Source of the DNA: an uncultured Prevotella sp.
Lineage (GTDB): Bacteria > Bacteroidota > Bacteroidia > Bacteroidales > Bacteroidaceae
Direction: 5' to 3'
DNA: 6,208 nucleotides
Assembly (NCBI GenBank): GCA_900768785.1
Contig: CAAGEG010000089.1
Coordinates: 1-6,208, forward strand
Shown: one piece after another, positions 1 to 5,418 of the stretch
How the letters are laid out: each line of letters starts with the position of its first letter
Position numbering within the stretch: the stretch's first letter is position 1
The notes under the pieces: generated by a model
The model's database searches: none
The model's input: the letters and a program-made list of their open reading frames with translations, nothing else
Told to the model about the DNA's origin: nothing
Program-made: the position numbers and the translations under genes

Positions 1-1
1 C

Positions 2-121
2 ACCTCTCCAGCGAATGTGCAGGCTGCTGCCGTAAGTGCCATAAATGCACCGGGCAAGCCTGCTCGCAGGAGAATTTGGGAACTCAGCAATTACGCTGGG
101 ACACTTGGATGTACCTTGTAG
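2..121 (+). CDS. C-terminal end of an unidentified protein (partial, open at left edge)
   Basis: This frame is open from the window edge to a TAG at 119-121 and gives 39 residues: an Ala/Val/Ser-rich stretch, then a basic Pro-Gly-Lys-Pro-Ala-Arg-Arg-Arg segment, then IWELSNYAGTLGCTL. I do not recognise the protein. I chose this frame because its first codon positions are clearly purine-rich (RNY-like) and its composition is ordinary. The overlapping frame starting at base 1 reads to a TAG at 235-237, but its first half is very rich in Cys, as expected when Ala codons (GCT GCT GCC) are read out of frame. The second half of that longer frame (about 122-237) is open and Lys-rich, so it remains an alternative. 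The gene lies just upstream of the large virion gene on the same strand, so it may belong to the same late module. Confidence 0.5.
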   Translation, partial: TSPANVQAAAVSAINAPGKPARRRIWELSNYAGTLGCTL

Positions 122-290
122 CGAACACTCCTGCACTCGCACATCTAAAAAAATTCATTCCAAAAAAATATCATTACTTTTTGAAGCACTATAAAAAGAA
201 AAAAATTAGAGGCTGGGGTGATGCACGAATTACTTAGACGGAAGTTACTCTTAATTCAAAACATATCGCAATTAGAACAAAACACGTACA
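122..290. other. A-rich intergenic stretch, no confident gene
   Basis: Between the end of the left partial gene and the promoter before the 893-residue gene, the DNA is A-rich, with runs of seven A around 148 and 164 and another near 200. I see no intrinsic terminator, tRNA or clear inverted repeat. One plus-strand frame stays open here to a TAG at 235-237 and would encode a Lys/Tyr-rich tail ending GWGDARIT. A 31-codon ORF beginning with the ATG at 221 overlaps that end. Neither is convincing as an independent gene. Confidence 0.5.
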
Positions 291-300
291 TATCTTTGCA
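291..300 (+). promoter_or_regulatory. Candidate Bacteroidota -7 promoter element for the 893-residue gene
   Basis: The sequence TATCTTTGCA matches the Bacteroidota primary-sigma -7 consensus TAnnTTTG. It lies about 22 bp before the ATG at 322, which would give a short leader with an A/T-rich, SD-free start typical of this phylum. No strong -33 TTTG/TTG box is seen at the expected distance; TTAG at 272-275 is the nearest candidate. The same TAnnTTTGCA form occurs before the minus-strand genes in this window, which supports it as a real element rather than a chance match. Confidence 0.5.
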
Positions 301-321
301 TATATTAAATTTTTGAATTAA

Positions 322-3003
322 ATGATTAAAGATATTAAATATTCCGGCTATTCAGCTGTGCCATCAGATTACGAATGTAATGACGGCACGCTCGCTACAT
401 CACTGAATCTTATATGTGAAGATAACCAAATAAAACCAATCAAACAACCGGTTCCTATTTCAATAAACTTGAAATATTCTCAAACTATTGTCTATATTCA
501 CGAAACATCTGCATACAAGCATTACATTGTCATGGAAGACAAAATGCTTAGTTGGCTTGACAGCATGGGCACAAGCGAAAGCCCTGCAGAGGTTCATGAT
601 TTCTATGGTTTGGAAATTTATCAAGTAACTTCAATTGGTAATACTCTTGTTGTGCTTTGTTCAGACGGTATGCATTATTTTCTTTGGAAAAGCGGAAAGA
701 CTGAATATTTGTATCTTGGTAATCACATGCCGGAATGTAAAATATCTTTTGGTCTGCAGGGCGAAATGAAACGGTCTGAGGAGTTTGACCTATCATTTGA
801 AATTGCTAAAGACAAAATTGAAGAAGAATTAGATGATGAAAATTCTTTGAAAATTACAAATCAAGTATTAGCACAAGTAAATAAATTCATCGCAGAGGAA
901 TCAACACAAAAAGGAAAATTCTTGTATCCTTTCTTTGTACGTTATGCGTATAGACTTTATGACGGCTCTTTGACACGTCATTCCGCTCCTGTGTTGATGA
1001 TTACAAATACAGACTGTGCCCCTATCGTGATGTACAATAGTATAAAAAGCAGTGGTGAAAATTATACGTCTGCAAAAGCTAATGTAATAGGCTCTATTCA
1101 TAGTCTTGATTATTGTCTTCATAATCAACTCAGCGAATTTGAAAACTGGAACGATATTATAAAGTCTATTGACATTTTCGTCTCAGCTCCAATCTATTCC
1201 TACGACCAAAGCGGGAAATGCACAAGACTGCATAGTAGAACTACAGGAGCAATAGGATATACTGTTTGTAAACAACTTAACCAAATTTCAGGACGTAATG
1301 AACTTCCATTGAGGTATCAAAAGAAATCGTTGATAGAGATGTATCGCCACGCATTTAGTGATGAAGATTTTGACCTGAGATATGGCGGTCACATAGCACT
1401 CCCTGCTCGTAGTGAAGATAAGATTAAAGAAGATATACGAAACTGCGGAACTTTCTATTTTTTACATAGTATTCGCATTGAGGAATTACAAAAGGAACGC
1501 ACTATAATTCCTGTTAAAGAAGATTATTTGCAGTCACTCGTGGCACGTGAAGTCATGACCGATGACTACGACAGCCACGATAACATTATTGCGAGGCAAG
1601 CATTTGCCTATAATGCACGACTTAATATCTCGGGTATTCAAAAAAGTCTTTTCGGCGGGTTCAACGGTAATGTGCTTTTTAATTATTCTGACGGTTATGT
1701 ATCATTCGGAAGCGGAGCACTTTCATACGATATAAAAGGTTCTGTCAAAGTAATCGTATTTATCAAACAAGACGGAAAAGATATTATTGTAAGCGGAAGC
1801 ATGGGCACATGCGGAATGTTTGCTCCATTGATATACTTATACTATCCTAACATCAACGCATACAAAGCTATTATTGTAAGGACATTTGAAAATAACACTG
1901 AATATCTTGAAATTCCATTAGAGCAACATGCATTCTTGAATGGGTCTTTTTATTTTAACGGTTGGACCGAGGCTGCAAAATCAGATATTACGTTGCCGAC
2001 GTTATCAAATCTTAAAGAATCAACAATTGACCTTTTTAATAAAGTCTATACATCTGAGGTGAATAACCCTTTTTATTTCCCTCTACTGGGTATTAACACC
2101 GTAGGCACAGGAAAAATATCTGCTATTTCTACAGCTGCTAAAGCACTCTCTGAAGGTCAATTCGGGCAATTCCCATTATATGCGTTTACAACAGAAGGAG
2201 TTTGGGCTTTGTCTGTTTCTGATACAGGAACATATTCTACGAAACAGCCGATTACTCGTGATGTAATACTGTCCGGGTCACAACCTCTGCAAATGGACAA
2301 CTCTGTCCTATTCGCAACGGAAAGAGGCATTATGCTTATTTCAGGTTCTCAAACCCAATGTATAACAGATATAATAAACTCTGATGAGCCATTTGATTCA
2401 ATAGAATTACCTGCCGGAGACAAACTTCACGAATTGATTGGGCATATTCCCGGCACTTGTACGCCTATAGTTCCTTTTTTGAAATATTTAACAAATTGTG
2501 GAATGCTTTACGATTATGTGCATCAGCATGTGATTATTTATAACAACAATTACACTTATGCTTACGTATATTCGCTTAAATCACAGCAATGGGGGATGAT
2601 GGATTCAAGTATTAAATCAGGCATTAACTCTTATCCTGAAGCTCTTGCAGTTGATAAAAGCGGAAAACTTCTTAATTTTTCAGACACAAGCGGTACAAAT
2701 ACAAAAGGACTGCTTGTTACACGTCCGTTGAAACTTGATTCTCCGGACATACTGAAAACTATTGATACCATAATCCAACGAGGACGTTTTGCAAAAGACC
2801 ATGTTAAAACTATTCTTTATGGTTCTCGTGACCTTTATAGTTGGAATCTTATTTGGTCAAGCAATGACAAATATTTGCGAGGGTTCCGTGGAACTCCGTA
2901 TAAATATTTCCGTATTGCACTTATTACTTCATTGTTTTCCGGCGAAAGTGTATATGGTGCTTCGGTGCAATTCAACTTAAGACACACAAATCAATTAAGA
3001 TAA
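322..3003 (+). CDS. Large virion structural protein, propeller-like (neck/tail-associated, predicted)
   Basis: This 893-residue protein has no signal peptide or membrane helix. It is built largely of beta-strand-like segments with repeated aromatic and Gly/Asp turns, as expected of a beta-propeller or beta-sandwich late protein. Two regions resemble what I recall of large structural proteins in gut Bacteroidales phages. One is residues about 595-680, containing EGQFGQFPLYAFTTEGVWAL and, further on, VLFATERGIMLISGSQ. The other is the C-terminus (about 812-893), with LYGSRDLYSW, YLRGFRGTPYKYFRIAL and VQFNLRHTNQLR. The central layout loosely recalls packaged-DNA stabilisation (P22 gp10-like) proteins, but that is inference. 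ATG 322 follows an A/T-rich leader without SD and a candidate promoter at 291-300. The gene stands alone on its strand, and a terminator follows about 50 bp after the stop. Alternatives are a tail-spike, adhesin or baseplate component. Confidence 0.7.
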   Translation: MIKDIKYSGYSAVPSDYECNDGTLATSLNLICEDNQIKPIKQPVPISINLKYSQTIVYIHETSAYKHYIVMEDKMLSWLDSMGTSESPAEVHDFYGLEIYQVTSIGNTLVVLCSDGMHYFLWKSGKTEYLYLGNHMPECKISFGLQGEMKRSEEFDLSFEIAKDKIEEELDDENSLKITNQVLAQVNKFIAEESTQKGKFLYPFFVRYAYRLYDGSLTRHSAPVLMITNTDCAPIVMYNSIKSSGENYTSAKANVIGSIHSLDYCLHNQLSEFENWNDIIKSIDIFVSAPIYSYDQSGKCTRLHSRTTGAIGYTVCKQLNQISGRNELPLRYQKKSLIEMYRHAFSDEDFDLRYGGHIALPARSEDKIKEDIRNCGTFYFLHSIRIEELQKERTIIPVKEDYLQSLVAREVMTDDYDSHDNIIARQAFAYNARLNISGIQKSLFGGFNGNVLFNYSDGYVSFGSGALSYDIKGSVKVIVFIKQDGKDIIVSGSMGTCGMFAPLIYLYYPNINAYKAIIVRTFENNTEYLEIPLEQHAFLNGSFYFNGWTEAAKSDITLPTLSNLKESTIDLFNKVYTSEVNNPFYFPLLGINTVGTGKISAISTAAKALSEGQFGQFPLYAFTTEGVWALSVSDTGTYSTKQPITRDVILSGSQPLQMDNSVLFATERGIMLISGSQTQCITDIINSDEPFDSIELPAGDKLHELIGHIPGTCTPIVPFLKYLTNCGMLYDYVHQHVIIYNNNYTYAYVYSLKSQQWGMMDSSIKSGINSYPEALAVDKSGKLLNFSDTSGTNTKGLLVTRPLKLDSPDILKTIDTIIQRGRFAKDHVKTILYGSRDLYSWNLIWSSNDKYLRGFRGTPYKYFRIALITSLFSGESVYGASVQFNLRHTNQLR

Positions 3004-3053
3004 TATTACCATAATTTATTTATCATAGTTATTATCAATTCATCATGGAATGA

Positions 3054-3090
3054 AAACGCACCCGTCTGTGAAGATAGGTGCGTTTGTTTT
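3054..3090 (+). terminator. Intrinsic terminator between convergent genes, probably bidirectional
   Basis: AAACGCACC (3054-3062) pairs perfectly with GGTGCGTTT (3077-3085). Inside it, TCT (3065-3067) can pair with AGA (3072-3074) around a GTGA tetraloop, giving a tall interrupted stem. On the plus strand a GTTTTCC tract follows; on the minus strand the stem runs into TTTTCATTCC. It lies about 50 bp after the large plus-strand gene and about 55 bp after the end of the last minus-strand gene, so it can serve both transcripts. Confidence 0.75.
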
Positions 3091-3142
3091 CCTTGTCGGG
3101 TATTATTATCTGCCTGCCGAATAATCGGTAAAGATAATCATT

Positions 3143-3673
3143 TTAGAATGGGTGCGTCTTTCTGGTAAATGCACTCCGTTGATTTTTTGTCTTGTTTATT
3201 TCACGTTCTGTTAGTTCTGCCTTATTTCTCCAGTTTTCTGCTGCTTCGGGATTAGTTATACTCAACCAGTCTGAAAGAACTCTATAAACCATATACTCGT
3301 GAATCAACTTAGACAACAAGTGGAGAGTTGTTCTTGACATTGTTTCCGGAATTTGCATCTCTATCACATACTCTTCAGGTGCTTCAAGCATATCTTTGAT
3401 TTCTTCTTCTATGGGCAATGCTTTTGTGTATGGATATAATAGTTCTATCACACCTGCATGTACTACAGAAAGAATGCGGCTAACTCTATCTATATTCCCA
3501 TCTTCGCCAATATCTGCAAGAACATGCTTGGAGTGTTGCCGCTCTTCGCCCATTACGTCAGATTCAACGTATGCATAATTCTTTATGTCATACAGCAGCT
3601 CTTTGCGTAAGAACGTTAAGCGAACGTTATGTTTTATTTCATCTCCAATTCCTGAGCAACAGTAATTTTCCAT
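3143..3673 (-). CDS. Small phage protein of unknown function, paralog 3 of a tandem triplet
   Basis: This 176-residue protein is soluble, acidic in the middle and basic at the C-terminus, with no signal peptide or membrane segment. I cannot assign a named family. Its architecture matches the two genes before it in the operon: a helical segment around 48-80 (ADIGEDGN, then a Leu/Val-rich helix), a beta strand EEYVIEMQI (100-108), a helix LIHEYMVYRVLSDWLSI (123-139) followed by NPEAAENW, and a basic tail ending RKTHPF. The segment IHEYMVYRVLSDW aligns with IHEFIVGRSIYEW in the neighbouring paralog. The ATG follows the previous stop by only 5 bp without an SD, so it is probably translationally linked to that gene. 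It is the last gene before the convergent terminator. A virion-associated role is plausible from context only. Confidence 0.8.
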   Translation of the reverse strand: MENYCCSGIGDEIKHNVRLTFLRKELLYDIKNYAYVESDVMGEERQHSKHVLADIGEDGNIDRVSRILSVVHAGVIELLYPYTKALPIEEEIKDMLEAPEEYVIEMQIPETMSRTTLHLLSKLIHEYMVYRVLSDWLSITNPEAAENWRNKAELTEREINKTKNQRSAFTRKTHPF

Positions 3674-3678
3674 TGTTA

Positions 3679-4197
3679 TTATTCCGTATAGGTTGGACGG
3701 TCGGGACGACTGCGTTTATAAAGTGCTTTCTTTGCTCTGTCAAGAGCTGCATCTGCATCAACTCTGCAAGCCTCTGCAATTTCAGGACAAGTTTGACGAT
3801 ACCATTCGTAAATACTTCTTCCTACGATAAACTCATGTATGCCTCCACCAAGTGCATCTGCTGCTGCACTATTATAGTTACTCGGCAGGAGAAAATCTAT
3901 CGTAATAAGTTCCCCGTCTTCTACAGCCTTATCTATAAGGTTATCTGTTTCAGTAACGGTTTCATTTAGGTATTCACCGAGTTCTACTTTCGTTTCTGCA
4001 ATAGCATTGCTTATTGCTCGTATAAGTTCGTATGAGTTTTCAGTATCTTCACTCGCTTGCATGTGAGCAGCCGCTTCATAGTTCAGCTTACCCGAAGCTT
4101 GAAGACTGCGTGCAGTTACATGTGTTTTGTTCATTATCGCAAACTTGAGTTCTTTAGTTTGGATTTTTACTTTCAAGTCTTTTTTTGTCTCTGCCAT
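3679..4197 (-). CDS. Small phage protein of unknown function, paralog 2 of a tandem triplet
   Basis: This 172-residue soluble protein starts with a Lys-rich N-terminus (MAETKKDLKVKIQTKELKF). Residues about 47-77 carry ASEDTENSYELIRAISNAIAE, resembling the acidic-plus-helix block of its neighbours. They are followed by a strand ELITIDFLL (96-104), a helix IHEFIVGRSIYEWYRQTCPEIAEAC (120-144), and an Ala/Lys-rich helix leading to the basic C-terminal motif RSRPDRPTY (162-170). The C-terminal RPTY motif is shared with the upstream gene, and the HEF/HEY helix with the downstream gene, so this member links the set. It lies 26 bp after the previous gene and 5 bp before the next, in one operon, with an A/T-rich SD-less start. 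No enzyme motif is visible. Context suggests a late-module, possibly virion, protein. Confidence 0.8.
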   Translation of the reverse strand: MAETKKDLKVKIQTKELKFAIMNKTHVTARSLQASGKLNYEAAAHMQASEDTENSYELIRAISNAIAETKVELGEYLNETVTETDNLIDKAVEDGELITIDFLLPSNYNSAAADALGGGIHEFIVGRSIYEWYRQTCPEIAEACRVDADAALDRAKKALYKRSRPDRPTYTE

Positions 4198-4223
4198 AAT
4201 AGTATCTATTTAATTGTTAGTAT

Positions 4224-4679
4224 TTAATTGTATGTAGGACGAATAGGCTTCTTCTTAAAGAATGCTTTTTCTTTAACCTCGTTTATTATAGCTGTGGCAA
4301 TAGTTGCATAGTCTGCCGCCTCTCCCTTATTAGTGAATACATACCACTTTGCGGTTATGTTTTGTACAAAATATGAAAATAACCCTAACTGCATACTTGG
4401 AAGTAAAGCCCTATCAAATGACACTGACACGTTTAGCTTTAGCTCGTACGTGTCTCCGTCATTTGCCATTCCTTCTGATGAAATAATCCCAATGAAAGTT
4501 TTTGCTATTTCCGCACGGCTTTCATCCCAGAATCGTTTTAATTCATTTTTGTCTTCGTCAACTGTAAATATTCTTTCGTACGCTTCCGGGTCATTGCTCA
4601 TTTTATTGCCGGTGTAGCTTGTTGTCTGTGCGACCTCGGTTAATACAGCGTCTTGGCTTATTGATAAAGTAACCTCCAT
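4224..4679 (-). CDS. Small phage protein of unknown function, paralog 1 of a tandem triplet
   Basis: This 151-residue soluble protein is the first gene of the three-gene minus-strand operon. It contains EVAQTTSYTGNKMSNDPEAY (15-34), then IFTVDEDKNELKRFWDESRA (37-56), an acidic turn leading into an amphipathic helix. A strand YELKLNVSVSF follows (78-88), then a helix LFSYFVQNITAKWYV (100-114), GEAADYA, and the basic tail KKKPIRPTY (142-150). I recall similar short proteins in Bacteroidales phages and prophages, usually unannotated. The block order equals that of the next two genes, and the RPTY tail is nearly identical to that of the second. The ATG at 4677-4679 is preceded by AAAATATT, with no SD, about 24 bp after a TACATTTGCA promoter element. 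The function is not known to me. Confidence 0.8.
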   Translation of the reverse strand: MEVTLSISQDAVLTEVAQTTSYTGNKMSNDPEAYERIFTVDEDKNELKRFWDESRAEIAKTFIGIISSEGMANDGDTYELKLNVSVSFDRALLPSMQLGLFSYFVQNITAKWYVFTNKGEAADYATIATAIINEVKEKAFFKKKPIRPTYN

Positions 4680-4700
4680 AATATTTTGATTTTCTATGAT

Positions 4701-4710
4701 TGCAAATGTA
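4701..4710 (-). promoter_or_regulatory. Candidate Bacteroidota -7 promoter element for the three-paralog operon
   Basis: On the minus strand the sequence reads TACATTTGCA, a full match to TAnnTTTG. It lies about 21 bp before the ATG of the first paralog, giving a short A/T-rich leader. A convincing -33 box is not visible; TGTG lies about 17 bp upstream. It sits downstream of the lysis-operon terminator, so it is well placed to restart transcription for the three small genes. Confidence 0.55.
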
Positions 4711-4749
4711 ACTACTATTAAATCACATTTTACGTTATCTTTTGAATTA

Positions 4750-4783
4750 TCACAAAATTAAAAGGGTCGCATCACTGCGACCT
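4750..4783 (-). terminator. Intrinsic terminator of the lysis operon (minus strand)
   Basis: GGTCGCA (4765-4771) and TGCGACC (4776-4782) form a perfect 7-bp GC-rich stem with a 4-nt loop. On the minus strand it is followed by CTTTTAATTTTG, a good U-rich tail. It lies about 110 bp after the spanin stop and before the promoter of the next operon, so it separates the two transcription units. The plus-strand side has a poorer tail (TCATTTAAT), so I call it on the minus strand. Confidence 0.75.
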
Positions 4784-4837
4784 CATTTAATCAATCATAT
4801 AATACAATCCTTGTCTAACGTTATGTCATCTCACCCG
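4752..4837 (-). ncRNA. Candidate small RNA or attenuated leader, about 80 nt
   Basis: A minus-strand TAACTTTGCA element at 4840-4849 would start transcription near 4834-4837. The strong hairpin with U-tail at 4750-4783 would end it about 80 nt later. The span contains only trivial ORFs (ATG ACA TAA; ATG ATT GAT TAA). It also holds the 8-bp palindrome TAACGTTA at 4816-4823. This arrangement fits a discrete small RNA. It would equally fit a leaky leader for the downstream three-gene operon. It could also be only the 3' untranslated tail of the lysis transcript with a chance promoter match. Confidence 0.35.
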
Positions 4838-4839
4838 GT

Positions 4840-4849
4840 TGCAAAGTTA
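4840..4849 (-). promoter_or_regulatory. Candidate Bacteroidota -7 promoter element in the 3' flank of the lysis operon
   Basis: The minus strand reads TAACTTTGCA, matching TAnnTTTG and sharing the TTTGCA ending with the two other intergenic promoter candidates in this window. It is about 45 bp after the spanin stop and about 60 bp before the terminator stem, with no gene between. No clear -33 box is seen, although the upstream DNA is very A/T-rich. Confidence 0.45.
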
Positions 4850-4892
4850 GTGTAACTATTATGATTAAATATGTTATCTTCAGTGTGGTATT

Positions 4893-5375
4893 CTATGGAA
4901 CATTTTCAAACTTTCGCTTCACTTTCCATATTACTACCACCGCAAGCAAGAGCAGCGGAATCAAAGCCAACGCAAAGCCACCGGCACTCATTTTCGCTTG
5001 CTCCCACTTTGATAACTTTCTCTCCACCGGGTACGGCACGGAAATAGTATCGCACCGCTCAACGCAGAGAGTGTCTCGCTGATGAACTACCTTGAAGCGG
5101 TCAACGTAACGTGTGATACGAACTGTATCTCCTTTAATGTACACAGTTTCCTTGTCATTCACAAGCAACGTGTCGTGCAGCTCTCTCACCTTGTCAACAT
5201 ACTCAGTACGTACAGTCTCCACAGGAATATACTCCGTGCTCTTGCAAGAAGTTGCAAGCAAAGTTGCAAGCAAAGTTGCAAGCACATGTACCCGATTTCT
5301 TAATTTGGGGTACACATCAAAGCTAATATGTACCCGGTTTTTAATAAAATCACACAATTTTCTCAGTCTTATCAT
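4893..5375 (-). CDS. u-spanin-like lipoprotein (outer-membrane disruption in lysis)
   Basis: The 160-residue product has the topology of a unimolecular spanin. A lipoprotein signal with core LATLLATLLATSC puts the lipidated Cys at residue 44. A periplasmic strand-rich stalk (about 45-120) carries repeated Asp-Thr segments (HDTLLVND, GDTVRITRYVD, RDTLCVERCD). The motif VPYPVERKLSKWEQAKM follows, then one C-terminal membrane helix (about 131-150, AGGFALALIPLLLLAVVVIW) and a basic tail. The Asp-rich stalk, YPVE motif and C-terminal helix are a pattern I associate with Bacteroidales phage lysis regions. It would tether the outer to the inner membrane and act after the endolysin. The ATG at 5375 gives an unusually long 30-residue n-region and has no SD. 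A GTG at 5313-5315 (residue 21) would give a conventional signal peptide of about 23 residues. It is last in the lysis operon. The spanin role is inferred from topology and position. Confidence 0.75.
   Translation of the reverse strand: MIRLRKLCDFIKNRVHISFDVYPKLRNRVHVLATLLATLLATSCKSTEYIPVETVRTEYVDKVRELHDTLLVNDKETVYIKGDTVRITRYVDRFKVVHQRDTLCVERCDTISVPYPVERKLSKWEQAKMSAGGFALALIPLLLLAVVVIWKVKRKFENVP
5249..5284. repeat. Three perfect tandem copies of a 12-bp unit
   Basis: AAGTTGCAAGCA occurs three times without mismatch at 5249-5260, 5261-5272 and 5273-5284, and a degenerate partial copy (CTTGCAAG) lies beside it at 5241-5248. The unit is in frame with the spanin gene and encodes Leu-Ala-Thr-Leu/Ser repeats forming the hydrophobic core of its lipoprotein signal (residues 32-43). 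Gain or loss of a unit would change the core by exactly four residues without a frameshift. Confidence 0.95.
5287..5335. repeat. Alternating inverted elements TGTACCC / GGGTACA / TGTACCC at 21-bp period
   Basis: TGTACCC at 5287-5293, its exact reverse complement GGGTACA at 5308-5314, and TGTACCC again at 5329-5335 are separated by 14 bp each time, so the period is exactly 21 bp. The middle element can pair with either flank, giving two mutually exclusive 7-bp hairpins with 14-nt loops in the transcript. The outer copies extend as a longer imperfect direct repeat (ATGTACCCGRTTT, 5286-5298 and 5328-5340). The array lies in the 5' part of the spanin reading frame, next to the 12-bp repeat. Confidence 0.85.
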
Positions 5376-5418
5376 AAATACGTTTTTTAGTTACTTACGC
5401 TATTCAAACTGTGACAAG

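Noticed and set aside
1..75. Cys-rich cluster (CAGCCRKCHKCTGQAC) in plus frame 1 that looks like a zinc-binding domain
   Set aside because: The Cys codons are TGC generated by reading GCT/GCC Ala codons of frame 2 out of register, and the RNY signal favours frame 2.
1..93. Minus-strand hydrophobic frame (LLSSQILLRAGLPGAFMALT and on) that looks like a membrane or signal segment of a divergent gene
   Set aside because: It is the mirror of the Cys-rich frame, has no supported start or SD, and the plus frame 2 explains the composition better.
221..316. 31-codon plus-strand ORF (MHELLRRKLLLIQNISQ...) before the large gene
   Set aside because: It has no convincing ribosome site, overlaps the candidate promoter at 291-300, and has the length and composition expected of chance in A/T-rich DNA.
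3096..3140. Short inverted ATTATT/AATAAT and CCGAATAATCGG elements after the terminator
   Set aside because: The stems are too short and A/T-rich to distinguish from chance.
3571..3969. Plus-strand open frame opposite two of the paralog genes
   Set aside because: The Cys/Phe/Ser-rich product without a recognisable domain is typical of an antisense shadow; the minus-strand genes share conserved blocks with each other.
5241..5284. The tandem repeat read as a CRISPR array or an iteron origin
   Set aside because: The units are contiguous, have no spacers, number only three and are in frame with a coding sequence.
4893..5375. An Rz1-type second spanin gene nested in another frame of the spanin
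   Set aside because: No nested minus-strand frame with a lipobox was found; the single protein already has both the lipid anchor and the membrane helix.
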